Source: Oceanospirillum sp047518265 (GTDB taxonomy: Bacteria; Pseudomonadota; Gammaproteobacteria; Pseudomonadales; Halomonadaceae). Taken from it: a stretch of DNA of 64,000 bases. The position numbers were made by a program, and so were the translations under genes. The stretch spans positions 1 through 64,000 of the forward strand of contig JAKZRG010000027.1 of NCBI GenBank assembly GCA_047518265.1. Direction: 5' to 3'. Of the stretch, positions 1 to 7,756 are shown in pieces; position 1 is the first letter of the stretch; each line of letters opens with the position of its first letter. The notes under the pieces were generated by a model, which worked only from the letters and a program-made list of their open reading frames with translations, was not told the DNA's origin and did not search any database.

Positions 1-57
1 AGCCGTCAGTAGAGGCAAGCCCTAGACTAAAATAAGAGTTTTCTCATCCGAAACCAC

Positions 58-89
58 AAAAAAACCGGAGATGCTGTTAACACTCCGGT
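58..89 (-). terminator. Intrinsic terminator after the GntR gene
   Basis: The arms ACCGGAG (64-70) and CTCCGGT (83-89) form a 7-bp stem. Read on the minus strand the stem runs into a seven-T tract (58-64). It lies 55 bases past the GntR stop. The plus strand has only a short CTTTT after the stem, so any function in that direction would be weaker. Confidence 0.8.
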
Positions 90-144
90 CTTTTCGATCT
101 GTAGACTCTGATAAAATACTAACAAGCGCTGAATCAATCTAACG

Positions 145-828
145 CTATAGGTTATGCTCCGCCTGTTGTTGCTGTAACAGATCCCGAATAGCATCACCTG
201 CTTCTTCGATATGCTGTTTTAGTAGGGTAACAGCGGCGGTCTTGTCTCTTTTTTCACAATAGGTCAGCAGATCGTTATGTTCTTGCTCGGCCTTATCAAT
301 ACCCGTGGTAAATAACAGCTGCATGCGGATATAGCGATCACACTTGGTATTCAACTGCTGAATAATCTCCATGGTTTGTGGCATACCTGCCGCTTGGTAC
401 AGGGTTTCATGGAAGGCATAGTTAAGCTCACTCCACTTCTCGACCCGTGTACCAGTATCCAGGGCTTCATCAAAGGAGGTCAAAATCTCTCTGGCCTGTT
501 CGATCACCTCAGGGGTCATATTGTCGATGGCCAGTCCTAAGACATGACTCTCCAATAAGACACGCAGATTGAATAACTCCTCAATTTTAGCCAGTGATAG
601 CTCTGTCGCTGTTGCGCCCTTATGGGCTTCAAAATGCACTAATCCTTGGGCTTCCAGTTGCAGTAGAGCTTCGCGTACCGGGATACGGCTCACGTCAAAC
701 TCTTTTGCAAGCGCATCCTGGCGCAAAGGTTCACCCGCCTGAATATCACCAGAGAGGATCTTCTCTCGTAGGATATCCACCACCATCTGGGTGCGGGTCT
801 TATAAACGATGCCGTTTTTATGAGCCAT
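145..828 (-). CDS. GntR family regulator, FCD subfamily (hydroxyproline cluster)
   Basis: A 227-residue DNA-binding repressor. An N-terminal winged helix contains the GntR signature around VSRIPVREALLQLEAQGLV, followed by an all-helical FCD ligand-binding domain with Asp/His metal-type residues (FHETLY region). I chose ATG at 828, with AAGAA nine bases upstream, over the TTG at 837. It lies downstream of and co-oriented with the semialdehyde dehydrogenase and epimerase, so it probably controls hydroxyproline catabolism. FCD regulators commonly bind TTGTAT-type palindromes, and such sites occur at 3922-3956 and 5308-5329. The ligand is inferred, not shown. Confidence 0.9.
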   Translation of the reverse strand: MAHKNGIVYKTRTQMVVDILREKILSGDIQAGEPLRQDALAKEFDVSRIPVREALLQLEAQGLVHFEAHKGATATELSLAKIEELFNLRVLLESHVLGLAIDNMTPEVIEQAREILTSFDEALDTGTRVEKWSELNYAFHETLYQAAGMPQTMEIIQQLNTKCDRYIRMQLLFTTGIDKAEQEHNDLLTYCEKRDKTAAVTLLKQHIEEAGDAIRDLLQQQQAEHNL

Positions 829-898
829 ATTGATCAATTCTTATCATTAAAATACGTTTATTATTACGCCCTATTGTAATGCACGCCGCAGGTGCAAC

Positions 899-928
899 AA
901 AGGCTGAAACATCAGCCTTTGCCTTTTT
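899..928 (+). terminator. Hairpin with T-tract on plus strand
   Basis: A perfect 9-bp stem (AAAGGCTGA 899-907, TCAGCCTTT 912-920, loop AACA) is followed on the plus strand by GCCTTTTTA. Both flanking genes are on the minus strand, where no T-tract follows. It may limit antisense transcription or be a processing or attenuation hairpin. Confidence 0.45.
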
Positions 929-969
929 ATTAGAACCTTTATGATCCTTCTGGCTCTATTCTGCAATAT

Positions 970-2574
970 CTATAACGCTTTTTGTGTCACCTGACCGTCA
1001 ACCTTACGCCAAATCTGTAACGGATTCGCATTCTTTAGGGCTTGAGGTAATACTGCCTCTGGCGCATTTTGCCAGCTCACCGGACGTACCCAACGATCAA
1101 TGGCCGTACTGCCCACAGACGTTGAACGGCTATCTGTTGATGCAGGGTATGGGCCGCCATGAGTCATGGCATGGGCCACTTCCACGCCTGTCGGCCAGCC
1201 GTTAAACAAAACGCGACCGACCTTTTGGCTAATGGCTGCACTCACCGATTGCGCTAGAGTTTGATCACCACCGGCCACATGTAAAGTACTGGTTAGATGG
1301 CCGCTTAAACCATTAATCAGTTGCAGCATCTGCTCAGGTGTTTCGCATTCCACCACCAGAGCCATAGGGCCGAAGACTTCTTCTTCAAGCAGTGGATTAT
1401 TGATAAAGGCTTCAGCACTGGCTTTAAGCAAGGCCGGTTGTGCTTGGTTACCAGTAGCTTCCTGACCATAAGCTAACACGGTAACACCTTCTTGTTCTGC
1501 CAACTGATTACGACCTTGTAAATAGGCTCGGCTAATCCCTGGCGTTAACATAGTGCTAACCGCTTGCTGCTGAATACCTTGGCTGGCTATATCTAAGAAC
1601 TGATCCAGAGCCTTACCTTTACAAGCAATGATTAAACCCGGATTGGTACAGAACTGACCGCAGCCCATATTTAACGAGCCAACAAATTCATTGGCCAGGG
1701 TTTCTGTCTTTTGCTGTAGGGCATCCGGCAGTAAAAACACCGGATTAGTGGAACCCAGCTCGCCATAAAATGGAATAGGTTCAGGGCGGGAACTGGCCAG
1801 ATCAAACAACGCCCGGCCACCTTTTAAAGACCCGGTAAAGCCCACCGCTTTAATAGCTGGAGCCTGAACCAGAGCGGCACCCAATTCAATACTGGTGCCT
1901 TGCAAGAGAGAGAATACCCCGGCAGGTAGCTGACATTTTTCAATGGCACGATTAATGGCACGGCCCACTAATTCTGACGTGCCGGGATGTGCCGGATGTC
2001 CTTTAACAACCACAGGACAACCCGCAGCTAATGCCGATGCGGTATCACCACCGGCCACAGAAAATGCCAACGGAAAGTTAGAGGCACCAAATACAGCTAC
2101 TGGGCCTAGCGGCATCTGCATCATTCTCAGATCCGGCTTAGGCAGAGGCTGACGTTCAGGGTCAGCTTGATCAAGAGAGGCCCGTACCCAACTGCCTTCT
2201 TTTAACAGATTGGCAAACAGCATCAGCTGACCACAAGTGCGGGAGAGCTCACCGTTAATACGCATATCCGGCAGGGCACTTTCTTGGGTGGCGCGTTCGA
2301 CAATAGCCGCTCGGTCTGCTTCCAGTTCATCTGCAATCGTGTTTAAAAACTCGGCTCGTTGCAGGTCTGATAGATTACTATAGCGATTAAAAGCGTCTGC
2401 TGCTGCGCTAACGGCTTGCTCTACTTCTACGGCACCATTTTCTGGGAAAATACCCGGTAATAATTCATTACTGGCAGGGTTAAGTCCCTGAAAACCTGAT
2501 GTTGTTTTATCTGTGGTTACTGAGCCTGTAATGGCCTGACCTGCAATCAGGGCTGCTCCGGTAATTTGTGACAT
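970..2574 (-). CDS. Alpha-ketoglutarate semialdehyde dehydrogenase
   Basis: A 534-residue aldehyde dehydrogenase of the 2,5-dioxovalerate dehydrogenase type. It oxidises alpha-ketoglutarate semialdehyde to 2-oxoglutarate with NAD(P), the last step of hydroxyproline catabolism. Visible are the FGASNFPLAFS cofactor loop (about 162-172), the FTGS motif (246-249), the general-base Glu in YGELGSTNP (about 272) and the catalytic Cys in GQFCTNPG (about 309). The length fits this subfamily, which is longer than the usual 480-500. Its neighbours, an epimerase and a FAD dehydrogenase, match the pathway. It could also serve sugar-acid routes, but the context favours hydroxyproline. Confidence 0.9.
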   Translation of the reverse strand: MSQITGAALIAGQAITGSVTTDKTTSGFQGLNPASNELLPGIFPENGAVEVEQAVSAAADAFNRYSNLSDLQRAEFLNTIADELEADRAAIVERATQESALPDMRINGELSRTCGQLMLFANLLKEGSWVRASLDQADPERQPLPKPDLRMMQMPLGPVAVFGASNFPLAFSVAGGDTASALAAGCPVVVKGHPAHPGTSELVGRAINRAIEKCQLPAGVFSLLQGTSIELGAALVQAPAIKAVGFTGSLKGGRALFDLASSRPEPIPFYGELGSTNPVFLLPDALQQKTETLANEFVGSLNMGCGQFCTNPGLIIACKGKALDQFLDIASQGIQQQAVSTMLTPGISRAYLQGRNQLAEQEGVTVLAYGQEATGNQAQPALLKASAEAFINNPLLEEEVFGPMALVVECETPEQMLQLINGLSGHLTSTLHVAGGDQTLAQSVSAAISQKVGRVLFNGWPTGVEVAHAMTHGGPYPASTDSRSTSVGSTAIDRWVRPVSWQNAPEAVLPQALKNANPLQIWRKVDGQVTQKAL

Positions 2575-2607
2575 GAACGATGATCCTTAAAATTTAAAAT
2601 GCTGAAA

Positions 2608-2687
2608 TGAGGCTCAATTTTTGTACCGGGGGTACGTGTCTCTGCCGTTGGGGTTCGCTACGCTCAGCCCAACCTACACAAGCCTCA
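2608..2687. repeat. REP-like element between aldehyde dehydrogenase and epimerase
   Basis: A palindromic unit GTTGGGG...GCCCAAC (2647-2677), with CGCTACGCTCAG in its centre, sits beside a small GTACC/GGTAC palindrome (2623-2635). The whole is bracketed by TGAGGCT (2608-2614) and AGCCTCA (2681-2687). The GTTGGGY...CCAAC pattern is common in dispersed bacterial REP elements. It occupies most of the 231-base gap between two co-oriented genes. A related, interrupted unit is at 7660-7725. Confidence 0.55.
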
Positions 2688-2805
2688 CTTCGATTGTTTG
2701 GTATTGGATGTCTTAGTCTTAAATTGCTTGGCCTTAATCGCTATATCGATAGATAAAGATCTATCTCCACACATAAAGGCTTATCGCTATATATAGATTC
2801 GACAG

Positions 2806-3825
2806 CTATTTCACTTCAAAGCCGTAGGCATAGGGATCTTCGCTATCGACCCAGATGGTGTTATGGCCGATCACCCGTGCCCAGCCTTGAATGCTGGGCA
2901 TAATGCCATCAAAGGTTGGGCCTTTGGCGGGATCACCAATCTGTGCAGCGCTTTCTACCCGGCCTTCAAACAGGCTGCCGATAATGCTTTCGTGGACAAA
3001 ATCATCGCCGATATTTAATCGACCACGAGCCACCCATTGAGCCATACGGGCGCTGGTGCCGGTGCCACAAGGAGAGCGGTCGATGGCCCGGTCACCGTAA
3101 AATACGGCGTTTTTAGCATGGGCCCCCTCAACAGTAGGTGTCCCTGTCCATAACACATGGGAGACACCACAAACCGTAGGATCTTCTGGGTGGATACATT
3201 CCACCGCTTCGCGCATCAATTCGCGCACAATAGGGCTGTAATGCAGCACCTGATCAGCGCTAAAGCTTTCTAAACCGGCAAAGTTTTTCTGTGGATCAAT
3301 AATGGCGTAGTAGTTACCGCCGTAGGAGACATCTACCACTAACTCTCCCAGACCCGGTACATCAATCACTACATCAGTGTGCGCTAGATAAGCCGCCACG
3401 TTATAGATACGCACCTTTTCCACTTTAGGGCCATTTTGCGTGTATTCGATACGGATCTGTCCGGCGGGGACATCCAAAATCAGTTCACCGGGTTTACGAG
3501 GCGTAATAATTCCCTGCTCAATGGCCGAGGTCACCGTGCCTATAGTGCCGTGGCCACACATAGGCAGGCAGCCACTGGTTTCAATAAATAGCACAGAGGC
3601 ATCGGCATTGTCAGAACAAGGCGGATAGACGATAGAACCAGACATCATGGAATGACCTCGGGGCTCAAACATCAGAGCCTGACGAATCCAATCGTGGTTA
3701 TTCAAAAAATCCTGACGCTTCTCACTCATGGTCTGCCCAGATAATGCCGGGTAACCGCCTGCAACTAAACGTACCGGGTTACCGCAGGTGTGAGCATCAA
3801 TACAAAAAAAGGTGCCTTCGCGCAT
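2806..3825 (-). CDS. 4-hydroxyproline 2-epimerase (proline racemase family)
   Basis: A 339-residue cytoplasmic, cofactor-independent racemase. It should convert trans-4-hydroxy-L-proline to cis-4-hydroxy-D-proline. Both catalytic cysteines are present: MCGHGTIG (Cys about 90) and RSPCGTGTSAR (Cys about 253). A Thr at the second position would instead mark a trans-3-hydroxyproline dehydratase, so an epimerase is the better reading. ATG at 3825 has GAGG six bases upstream. It is divergent from the FAD-dependent dehydrogenase that would oxidise its product, and the two share a promoter region containing palindromes. Proline racemase activity itself cannot be excluded. Confidence 0.9.
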   Translation of the reverse strand: MREGTFFCIDAHTCGNPVRLVAGGYPALSGQTMSEKRQDFLNNHDWIRQALMFEPRGHSMMSGSIVYPPCSDNADASVLFIETSGCLPMCGHGTIGTVTSAIEQGIITPRKPGELILDVPAGQIRIEYTQNGPKVEKVRIYNVAAYLAHTDVVIDVPGLGELVVDVSYGGNYYAIIDPQKNFAGLESFSADQVLHYSPIVRELMREAVECIHPEDPTVCGVSHVLWTGTPTVEGAHAKNAVFYGDRAIDRSPCGTGTSARMAQWVARGRLNIGDDFVHESIIGSLFEGRVESAAQIGDPAKGPTFDGIMPSIQGWARVIGHNTIWVDSEDPYAYGFEVK

Positions 3826-3921
3826 AACTGACCTCTTGTGATCTATTGCTGTTATGAGTTTGATCAGAGCCCGAATAGTGTTCGATTACGCTCAATAACT
3901 CCGATCATTTTTAATCTGCAT

Positions 3922-3956
3922 TTGTACAATCTATCAGGATTGTATATTTTATACAA
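3922..3956. promoter_or_regulatory. Operator palindromes between epimerase and D-hydroxyproline dehydrogenase
   Basis: Two palindromes lie in the divergent intergenic region: TTGTACAA (3922-3929) and the perfect 7+7 inverted repeat TTGTATA-TTT-TATACAA (3940-3956). The second ends 31 bases before the dehydrogenase start, so binding there would affect both promoters. The sequence class resembles FCD-type GntR operators. A similar element precedes the binding-protein gene at 5308-5329. Assignment to the regulator at 145-828 is inference. Confidence 0.6.
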
Positions 3957-3987
3957 AATAAAAAATTACATCATATGGCAGATAAAA

Positions 3988-5238
3988 ATGAATCAAGACA
4001 AATTAGATATCGCAGTAATCGGCGCAGGGGTTGTTGGCCTATGTTGCGCACTCCGTTTACAGATGGCCGGTTATAAGGTGGCTCTGTTTGATCGAGATAA
4101 CCCAGGTTATGGTTGCTCAAAAGGTAATGCAGGGCACTTTGCCACGGAACAGGTTTTGCCTCTAGCGGCACCCGGTCTCATCAAACAGATCCCTAAAATG
4201 CTGCTTGATCCTAAAGGCCCGGTATCCATTCGCTGGCCTTATCTGCCCAATATCACCCCTTGGTTTATTCGCTTTCTGTTGAATACCCGTCAGAAGCCTT
4301 TCACGGCTGGAGCCGAAGCTATTCAGCCTTTGAATGAAGCCTCATTAGGCGCTTGGCAAGGGCTCTTAACCAGTATAGGGGCTGCAGATCAGTTAAAAGT
4401 GGATGGCTCCTTTCTGGTTTTTGAAAACCCAGAGACTTTTGCAGATTATCAACAAAGCACCCTGCCCTTAATTCAACACTATGGCGTTAAAACTGCACAG
4501 GTCAGTGGTGATGAACTCAGAGAAGCCGAGCCCGCTTTAAGCAAAGAGATAACCCAAGCAGTATTTTTCCCAGAAACCGGTCATACCACAAATCCATTAA
4601 AACTCTGCGAAACCCTATTTCAGCACTTTATTCAGCAGGGCGGTGAATTTATTCAAACCGAAGTCACAGGTGTCCAGCAAAAAGGCCAAGGTTGCCAAGT
4701 GGATACCCTTAACGGCCAATACCAACTGCCCCAGATTTTGATCACCACAGGTGCTTGGTCAAAGGGTATTGTGCAGCAGGCCACCGGGGTAAAGGTGCCT
4801 TTGGATACAGAGCGGGGTTACCATCTGATGGTGCCAGCGGCATCGAAGCTATTAAATGTACCGGTAAGCTCAGCGGATCGTAAGTTTATTATGACCCCGA
4901 TGGAAGAGGGCATGCGTTTAGCCGGTACGGTTGAATTTGCCGGTTTGCAGGCTCCGGCCAATATGCAGCGGGCCCATATGCTGACCCAACACGCTAAAGC
5001 CCTATTATCTGACCTACCGGAACAGACCGGTGAAAGCTGGATGGGCTTTCGTCCTTCTCTGCCTGACTCCCTGCCGGTAATTGATCGTGTGGGCAGTCGA
5101 GGACAGATTTTATTGGCCTTTGCTCATCAGCATCTTGGATTGACTCAAGGGGCTATTACAGCCGATTTAATATTAGACCTAGTGCAGGATAAAACACCTC
5201 AAATTTCTCTAGATGCTTATCGCTTAAGCCGTTTTTAG
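3988..5238 (+). CDS. FAD-dependent D-hydroxyproline (D-amino acid) dehydrogenase, DadA-like
   Basis: A 416-residue flavoprotein with an N-terminal Rossmann motif (IAVIGAGVVGLCCALRLQMAG, within about 8-28) and the C-terminal DAO signature (MGFRPSLPDSLPVI, then AFAHQHLGLTQG). I chose ATG at 3988 because the dinucleotide fold begins a few residues later. The 50 codons upstream are promoter sequence carrying the operator palindromes. It probably oxidises cis-4-hydroxy-D-proline to the cyclic imine and passes electrons to the respiratory chain. It is homologous to the protein at 20711-22015, which serves another cluster. The next pathway enzyme, a DapA-family deaminase, is not in the window. Confidence 0.85.
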   Translation: MNQDKLDIAVIGAGVVGLCCALRLQMAGYKVALFDRDNPGYGCSKGNAGHFATEQVLPLAAPGLIKQIPKMLLDPKGPVSIRWPYLPNITPWFIRFLLNTRQKPFTAGAEAIQPLNEASLGAWQGLLTSIGAADQLKVDGSFLVFENPETFADYQQSTLPLIQHYGVKTAQVSGDELREAEPALSKEITQAVFFPETGHTTNPLKLCETLFQHFIQQGGEFIQTEVTGVQQKGQGCQVDTLNGQYQLPQILITTGAWSKGIVQQATGVKVPLDTERGYHLMVPAASKLLNVPVSSADRKFIMTPMEEGMRLAGTVEFAGLQAPANMQRAHMLTQHAKALLSDLPEQTGESWMGFRPSLPDSLPVIDRVGSRGQILLAFAHQHLGLTQGAITADLILDLVQDKTPQISLDAYRLSRF

Positions 5239-5307
5239 CTTCTTGTTACAATTTTTTTATCTTTATTAATCAATTGCTTACTTGGTATAAATGCAAAATA
5301 AATAAAT

Positions 5308-5329
5308 TGTATATTGTATGCAATATACA
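5308..5329. promoter_or_regulatory. Operator palindrome upstream of the binding-protein gene
   Basis: A perfect 9+9 inverted repeat, TGTATATTG-TATG-CAATATACA, lies 144 bases before the substrate-binding protein start. Its core ATTGTATGCAAT is the same class as the palindromes at 3922-3956, suggesting one regulon. Confidence 0.55.
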
Positions 5330-5472
5330 GTTATTGTAGATTGAATAGGTCGAAAGAATTTAATAACCCAATAAACAAGAAGGTCTGTAGGAAGGCTAGA
5401 TATCCCGTTTCAAAAGAAATCGGCGTCATAACAAAAATGAGATAGCACAACAAAATTAGAGGAATACAAGAA

Positions 5473-6552
5473 ATGAAAAAAACAATAAAAGTTCTGTCTG
5501 CTCTATCCGCTTTATCACTGGGTGTTGTCATGGCTCACTCAGCGACAGCCAGTGATTCATTAACCGTTGTATCTTGGGGCGGTGCTTTTACAAAAAGTCA
5601 GGTAGAGGCTTATCACAAGCCCTTTACGGCTAAAACCGGCACTAAAATCGTATCGGAGGATTTCTCTGGTGGTTTGGCAGAAATTAAGGCGCAGGTGGAA
5701 TCCGGTAATGTCACCTGGGATCTGGTCTCTCTGGATAAGCCTGATATTGTGCGCGGCTGTGCAGAAGGTTTGTTAGAACCCTTCAACGCTAATCTATTAA
5801 ATAAAGGTGTGGATGGTACTCCTGCAGGGTTAGATTTTGTCCATGGGGCTATTCACGAATGTGCCGTAGCCAGTATTGTTGTATCCAATGTCCTCGCCTA
5901 CGATGAGACCCGCTTTAAAGGTGATAAGCCGGATACCCTGGAATCTCTGTTTGATCTAAAACAATTCCCGGGTCGTCGTGCTCTGCAAAAACAACCTCAA
6001 GGTAATCTGGAATGGGCGTTGATGGCGGATGGTGTTGATCCGCAGGAAGTCTATGATCTGCTAGAGACCCGTGAAGGTCGCGACCGTGCTTTCCGTAAAC
6101 TGGATACCATTAAAGAACAAACTATCTGGTGGACAACCGGTGCCCAACCGCCACAAATGCTGGCGGATGGCGAAGTGATTATGGCGTCTGCTTTTAATGG
6201 TCGTATCCACAGCGCCCAAAAGAAAGAAAACAAACCCTTTAAAATTATCTGGGATCATCAGATCGGTTATATGAACGGCTGGGCGATTCCAAAGGGCAGC
6301 AAAAACAAAAAACTGGCGACGGACTTTGCCGTATTTTCTGCCGATAGCCAACAGCTGGCAGAGCAGGCCCGTTATATCTCTTACGGCCCAACACGTAAGT
6401 CTTCAGCCAAGATGTTGCCGTCCCATATTTTGAACGATCTACCCACTGCTCCAGATAACTTTAAGACGGCCTTTATCTTTGATGATGAGTGGTGGATCGA
6501 CTACGCCGACGAACTCAATGAAGAATTTAATACCTGGCTAGCTCAGCAATAA
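5473..6552 (+). CDS. ABC transporter periplasmic substrate-binding protein, polyamine/PotD type
   Basis: A 359-residue exported protein of the COG0687 type. A signal peptide (lysines at 2-3, hydrophobic core to about residue 25, ATAS cleavage region) is followed by SLTVVSWGGAFTKSQ, characteristic of spermidine/putrescine-like binding proteins. AGAGGA lies upstream of the ATG. The position among hydroxyproline genes suggests that it binds hydroxyproline or a related imino acid, as inference. No permease or ATPase gene adjoins it, which is odd for an ABC system. A strong terminator follows, so it is probably transcribed alone and highly. Confidence 0.85.
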   Translation: MKKTIKVLSALSALSLGVVMAHSATASDSLTVVSWGGAFTKSQVEAYHKPFTAKTGTKIVSEDFSGGLAEIKAQVESGNVTWDLVSLDKPDIVRGCAEGLLEPFNANLLNKGVDGTPAGLDFVHGAIHECAVASIVVSNVLAYDETRFKGDKPDTLESLFDLKQFPGRRALQKQPQGNLEWALMADGVDPQEVYDLLETREGRDRAFRKLDTIKEQTIWWTTGAQPPQMLADGEVIMASAFNGRIHSAQKKENKPFKIIWDHQIGYMNGWAIPKGSKNKKLATDFAVFSADSQQLAEQARYISYGPTRKSSAKMLPSHILNDLPTAPDNFKTAFIFDDEWWIDYADELNEEFNTWLAQQ

Positions 6553-6605
6553 GTTCTCTTCTATATCATCCGTTTTACACCATTACGATTAAGACTCTTC
6601 CATTT

Positions 6606-6648
6606 AACCGTCGTCGCTGATTGCGGACTCAGCACGACGGTTTTTTTA
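6606..6648 (+). terminator. Intrinsic terminator after the binding-protein gene
   Basis: A 9-bp stem (AACCGTCGT 6606-6614, ACGACGGTT 6634-6642) is followed by a T-run reaching 6647. The inner GCTGA/TCAGC pair extends the stem. It sits between the binding protein and the cyclodeaminase-family gene, so the latter is expressed by read-through or its own promoter. Confidence 0.85.
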
Positions 6649-6671
6649 TGAAGTTATAAAAGGAAAATAGC

Positions 6672-7649
6672 ATGCAGGTTATTGAAGCCGATGATGTTCA
6701 ACAATCACTCTCTTTTGATCGTTTAATCCCTGCGTTGAAAAGAGCTTTTGCCTGTGATTTTGGCATGCCTCAACGCCAGGTCTACCACTTGTCTGGCGAA
6801 GGCGATGTTACCGATGCTTTTGCGGTACTCCCTGCTTGGAATGACGAGGTGATGGGGGTTAAAGCCTTTACCCATCTGCCGGGCAATCCGGCTAAGGGAC
6901 TGGATATACTGGCTTCTAAGCTGATGCTGTTTAGTCGACAAACGGGTGCGCCTTTATCTCTTGTGGACGGAACTCAACTGACTTATTGGCGTACTGCAGC
7001 GGTATCGGCTTTAGCTGCTGACTTTTTAGCCAACCCCAACGCTGAAAGCTTGCTGTTATTTGGCACAGGTAAGCTGGCCCCTTATATGGCTTTAGCCCAT
7101 GCTACCGTTCGTCCTATTAAAACAGTCTATATTTCTGGCCGCAGCCCAGAAAAAGTACAACAAACCATTCAACAGATACTGAAACAGCGCCCAGATCTAA
7201 CCGTCTTAGCGGAGTCAGAACCCAATAAGCGCGCTGGACAGGTTGATATTATCAGCTGCGCCACTAGCGCTTCTGAACCACTGTTTAATTATTCTGATCT
7301 CAAGCTGGGTGTACATATTGATCTGGTGGGTAACCATAATCATGATCGCCGGGAATGTGATAGCAATACGGTTGTTAGCAGCCAAGTTTATGTGGACAGT
7401 CGAATCAATGTACTGAATGAAGCGGGGGAATTACTCATTCCCATTGAAGAAGGCAGGATTACAGAAAAACACGTTCAGGGGGAGCTGGCCGAACTTTGTA
7501 CTGGAGGGGTTTCTGGCCGACAAGCGCCAGAAGAGATTACGCTTTTTAAATCCGTGGGCACAGCATTGTCGGATTTAGCCGCAGCGTATCTAGTGTATCA
7601 ATCAGTTTTTGATCAGAAGGATGTTTTGGGTACTCTCAATTCGAAATGA
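6672..7649 (+). CDS. Ornithine cyclodeaminase/mu-crystallin family (probable pyrroline-2-carboxylate reductase)
   Basis: A 325-residue NAD(P)-dependent enzyme. A dinucleotide-binding loop GTGKLAPYMALAH (about 136-148) and a second strand with SGRSPEKV are visible, together with the family's WRTAAVSALAADFL helix. In hydroxyproline clusters this family usually acts as delta-1-pyrroline-2-carboxylate reductase, which makes L-proline from the cyclic imine formed from 3-hydroxyproline or D-proline. That is more likely here than ornithine cyclodeamination, but only by context. AAAGGAA is a few bases upstream of the ATG. It is the last gene of the cluster and converges on the GGDEF gene. Confidence 0.8.
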   Translation: MQVIEADDVQQSLSFDRLIPALKRAFACDFGMPQRQVYHLSGEGDVTDAFAVLPAWNDEVMGVKAFTHLPGNPAKGLDILASKLMLFSRQTGAPLSLVDGTQLTYWRTAAVSALAADFLANPNAESLLLFGTGKLAPYMALAHATVRPIKTVYISGRSPEKVQQTIQQILKQRPDLTVLAESEPNKRAGQVDIISCATSASEPLFNYSDLKLGVHIDLVGNHNHDRRECDSNTVVSSQVYVDSRINVLNEAGELLIPIEEGRITEKHVQGELAELCTGGVSGRQAPEEITLFKSVGTALSDLAAAYLVYQSVFDQKDVLGTLNSK

Positions 7650-7659
7650 CACTCTTGCT

Positions 7660-7725
7660 CGTTGGGTTGAGCGGTATATTAATAACGGATTGGCTTATCT
7701 CGTTTTTAAATCACAAAACCCAACG
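7660..7725. repeat. Interrupted REP-like inverted repeat
   Basis: The arms CGTTGGGTT (7660-7668) and AACCCAACG (7717-7725) are perfect complements 48 bases apart. The left arm continues GAGCG, as in the element at 2647-2677, so this looks like one repeat unit split by AT-rich sequence. It lies between convergent genes. Confidence 0.45.
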
Positions 7726-7756
7726 TCGATCTTCATGTATTGATAAAGGAATATGC

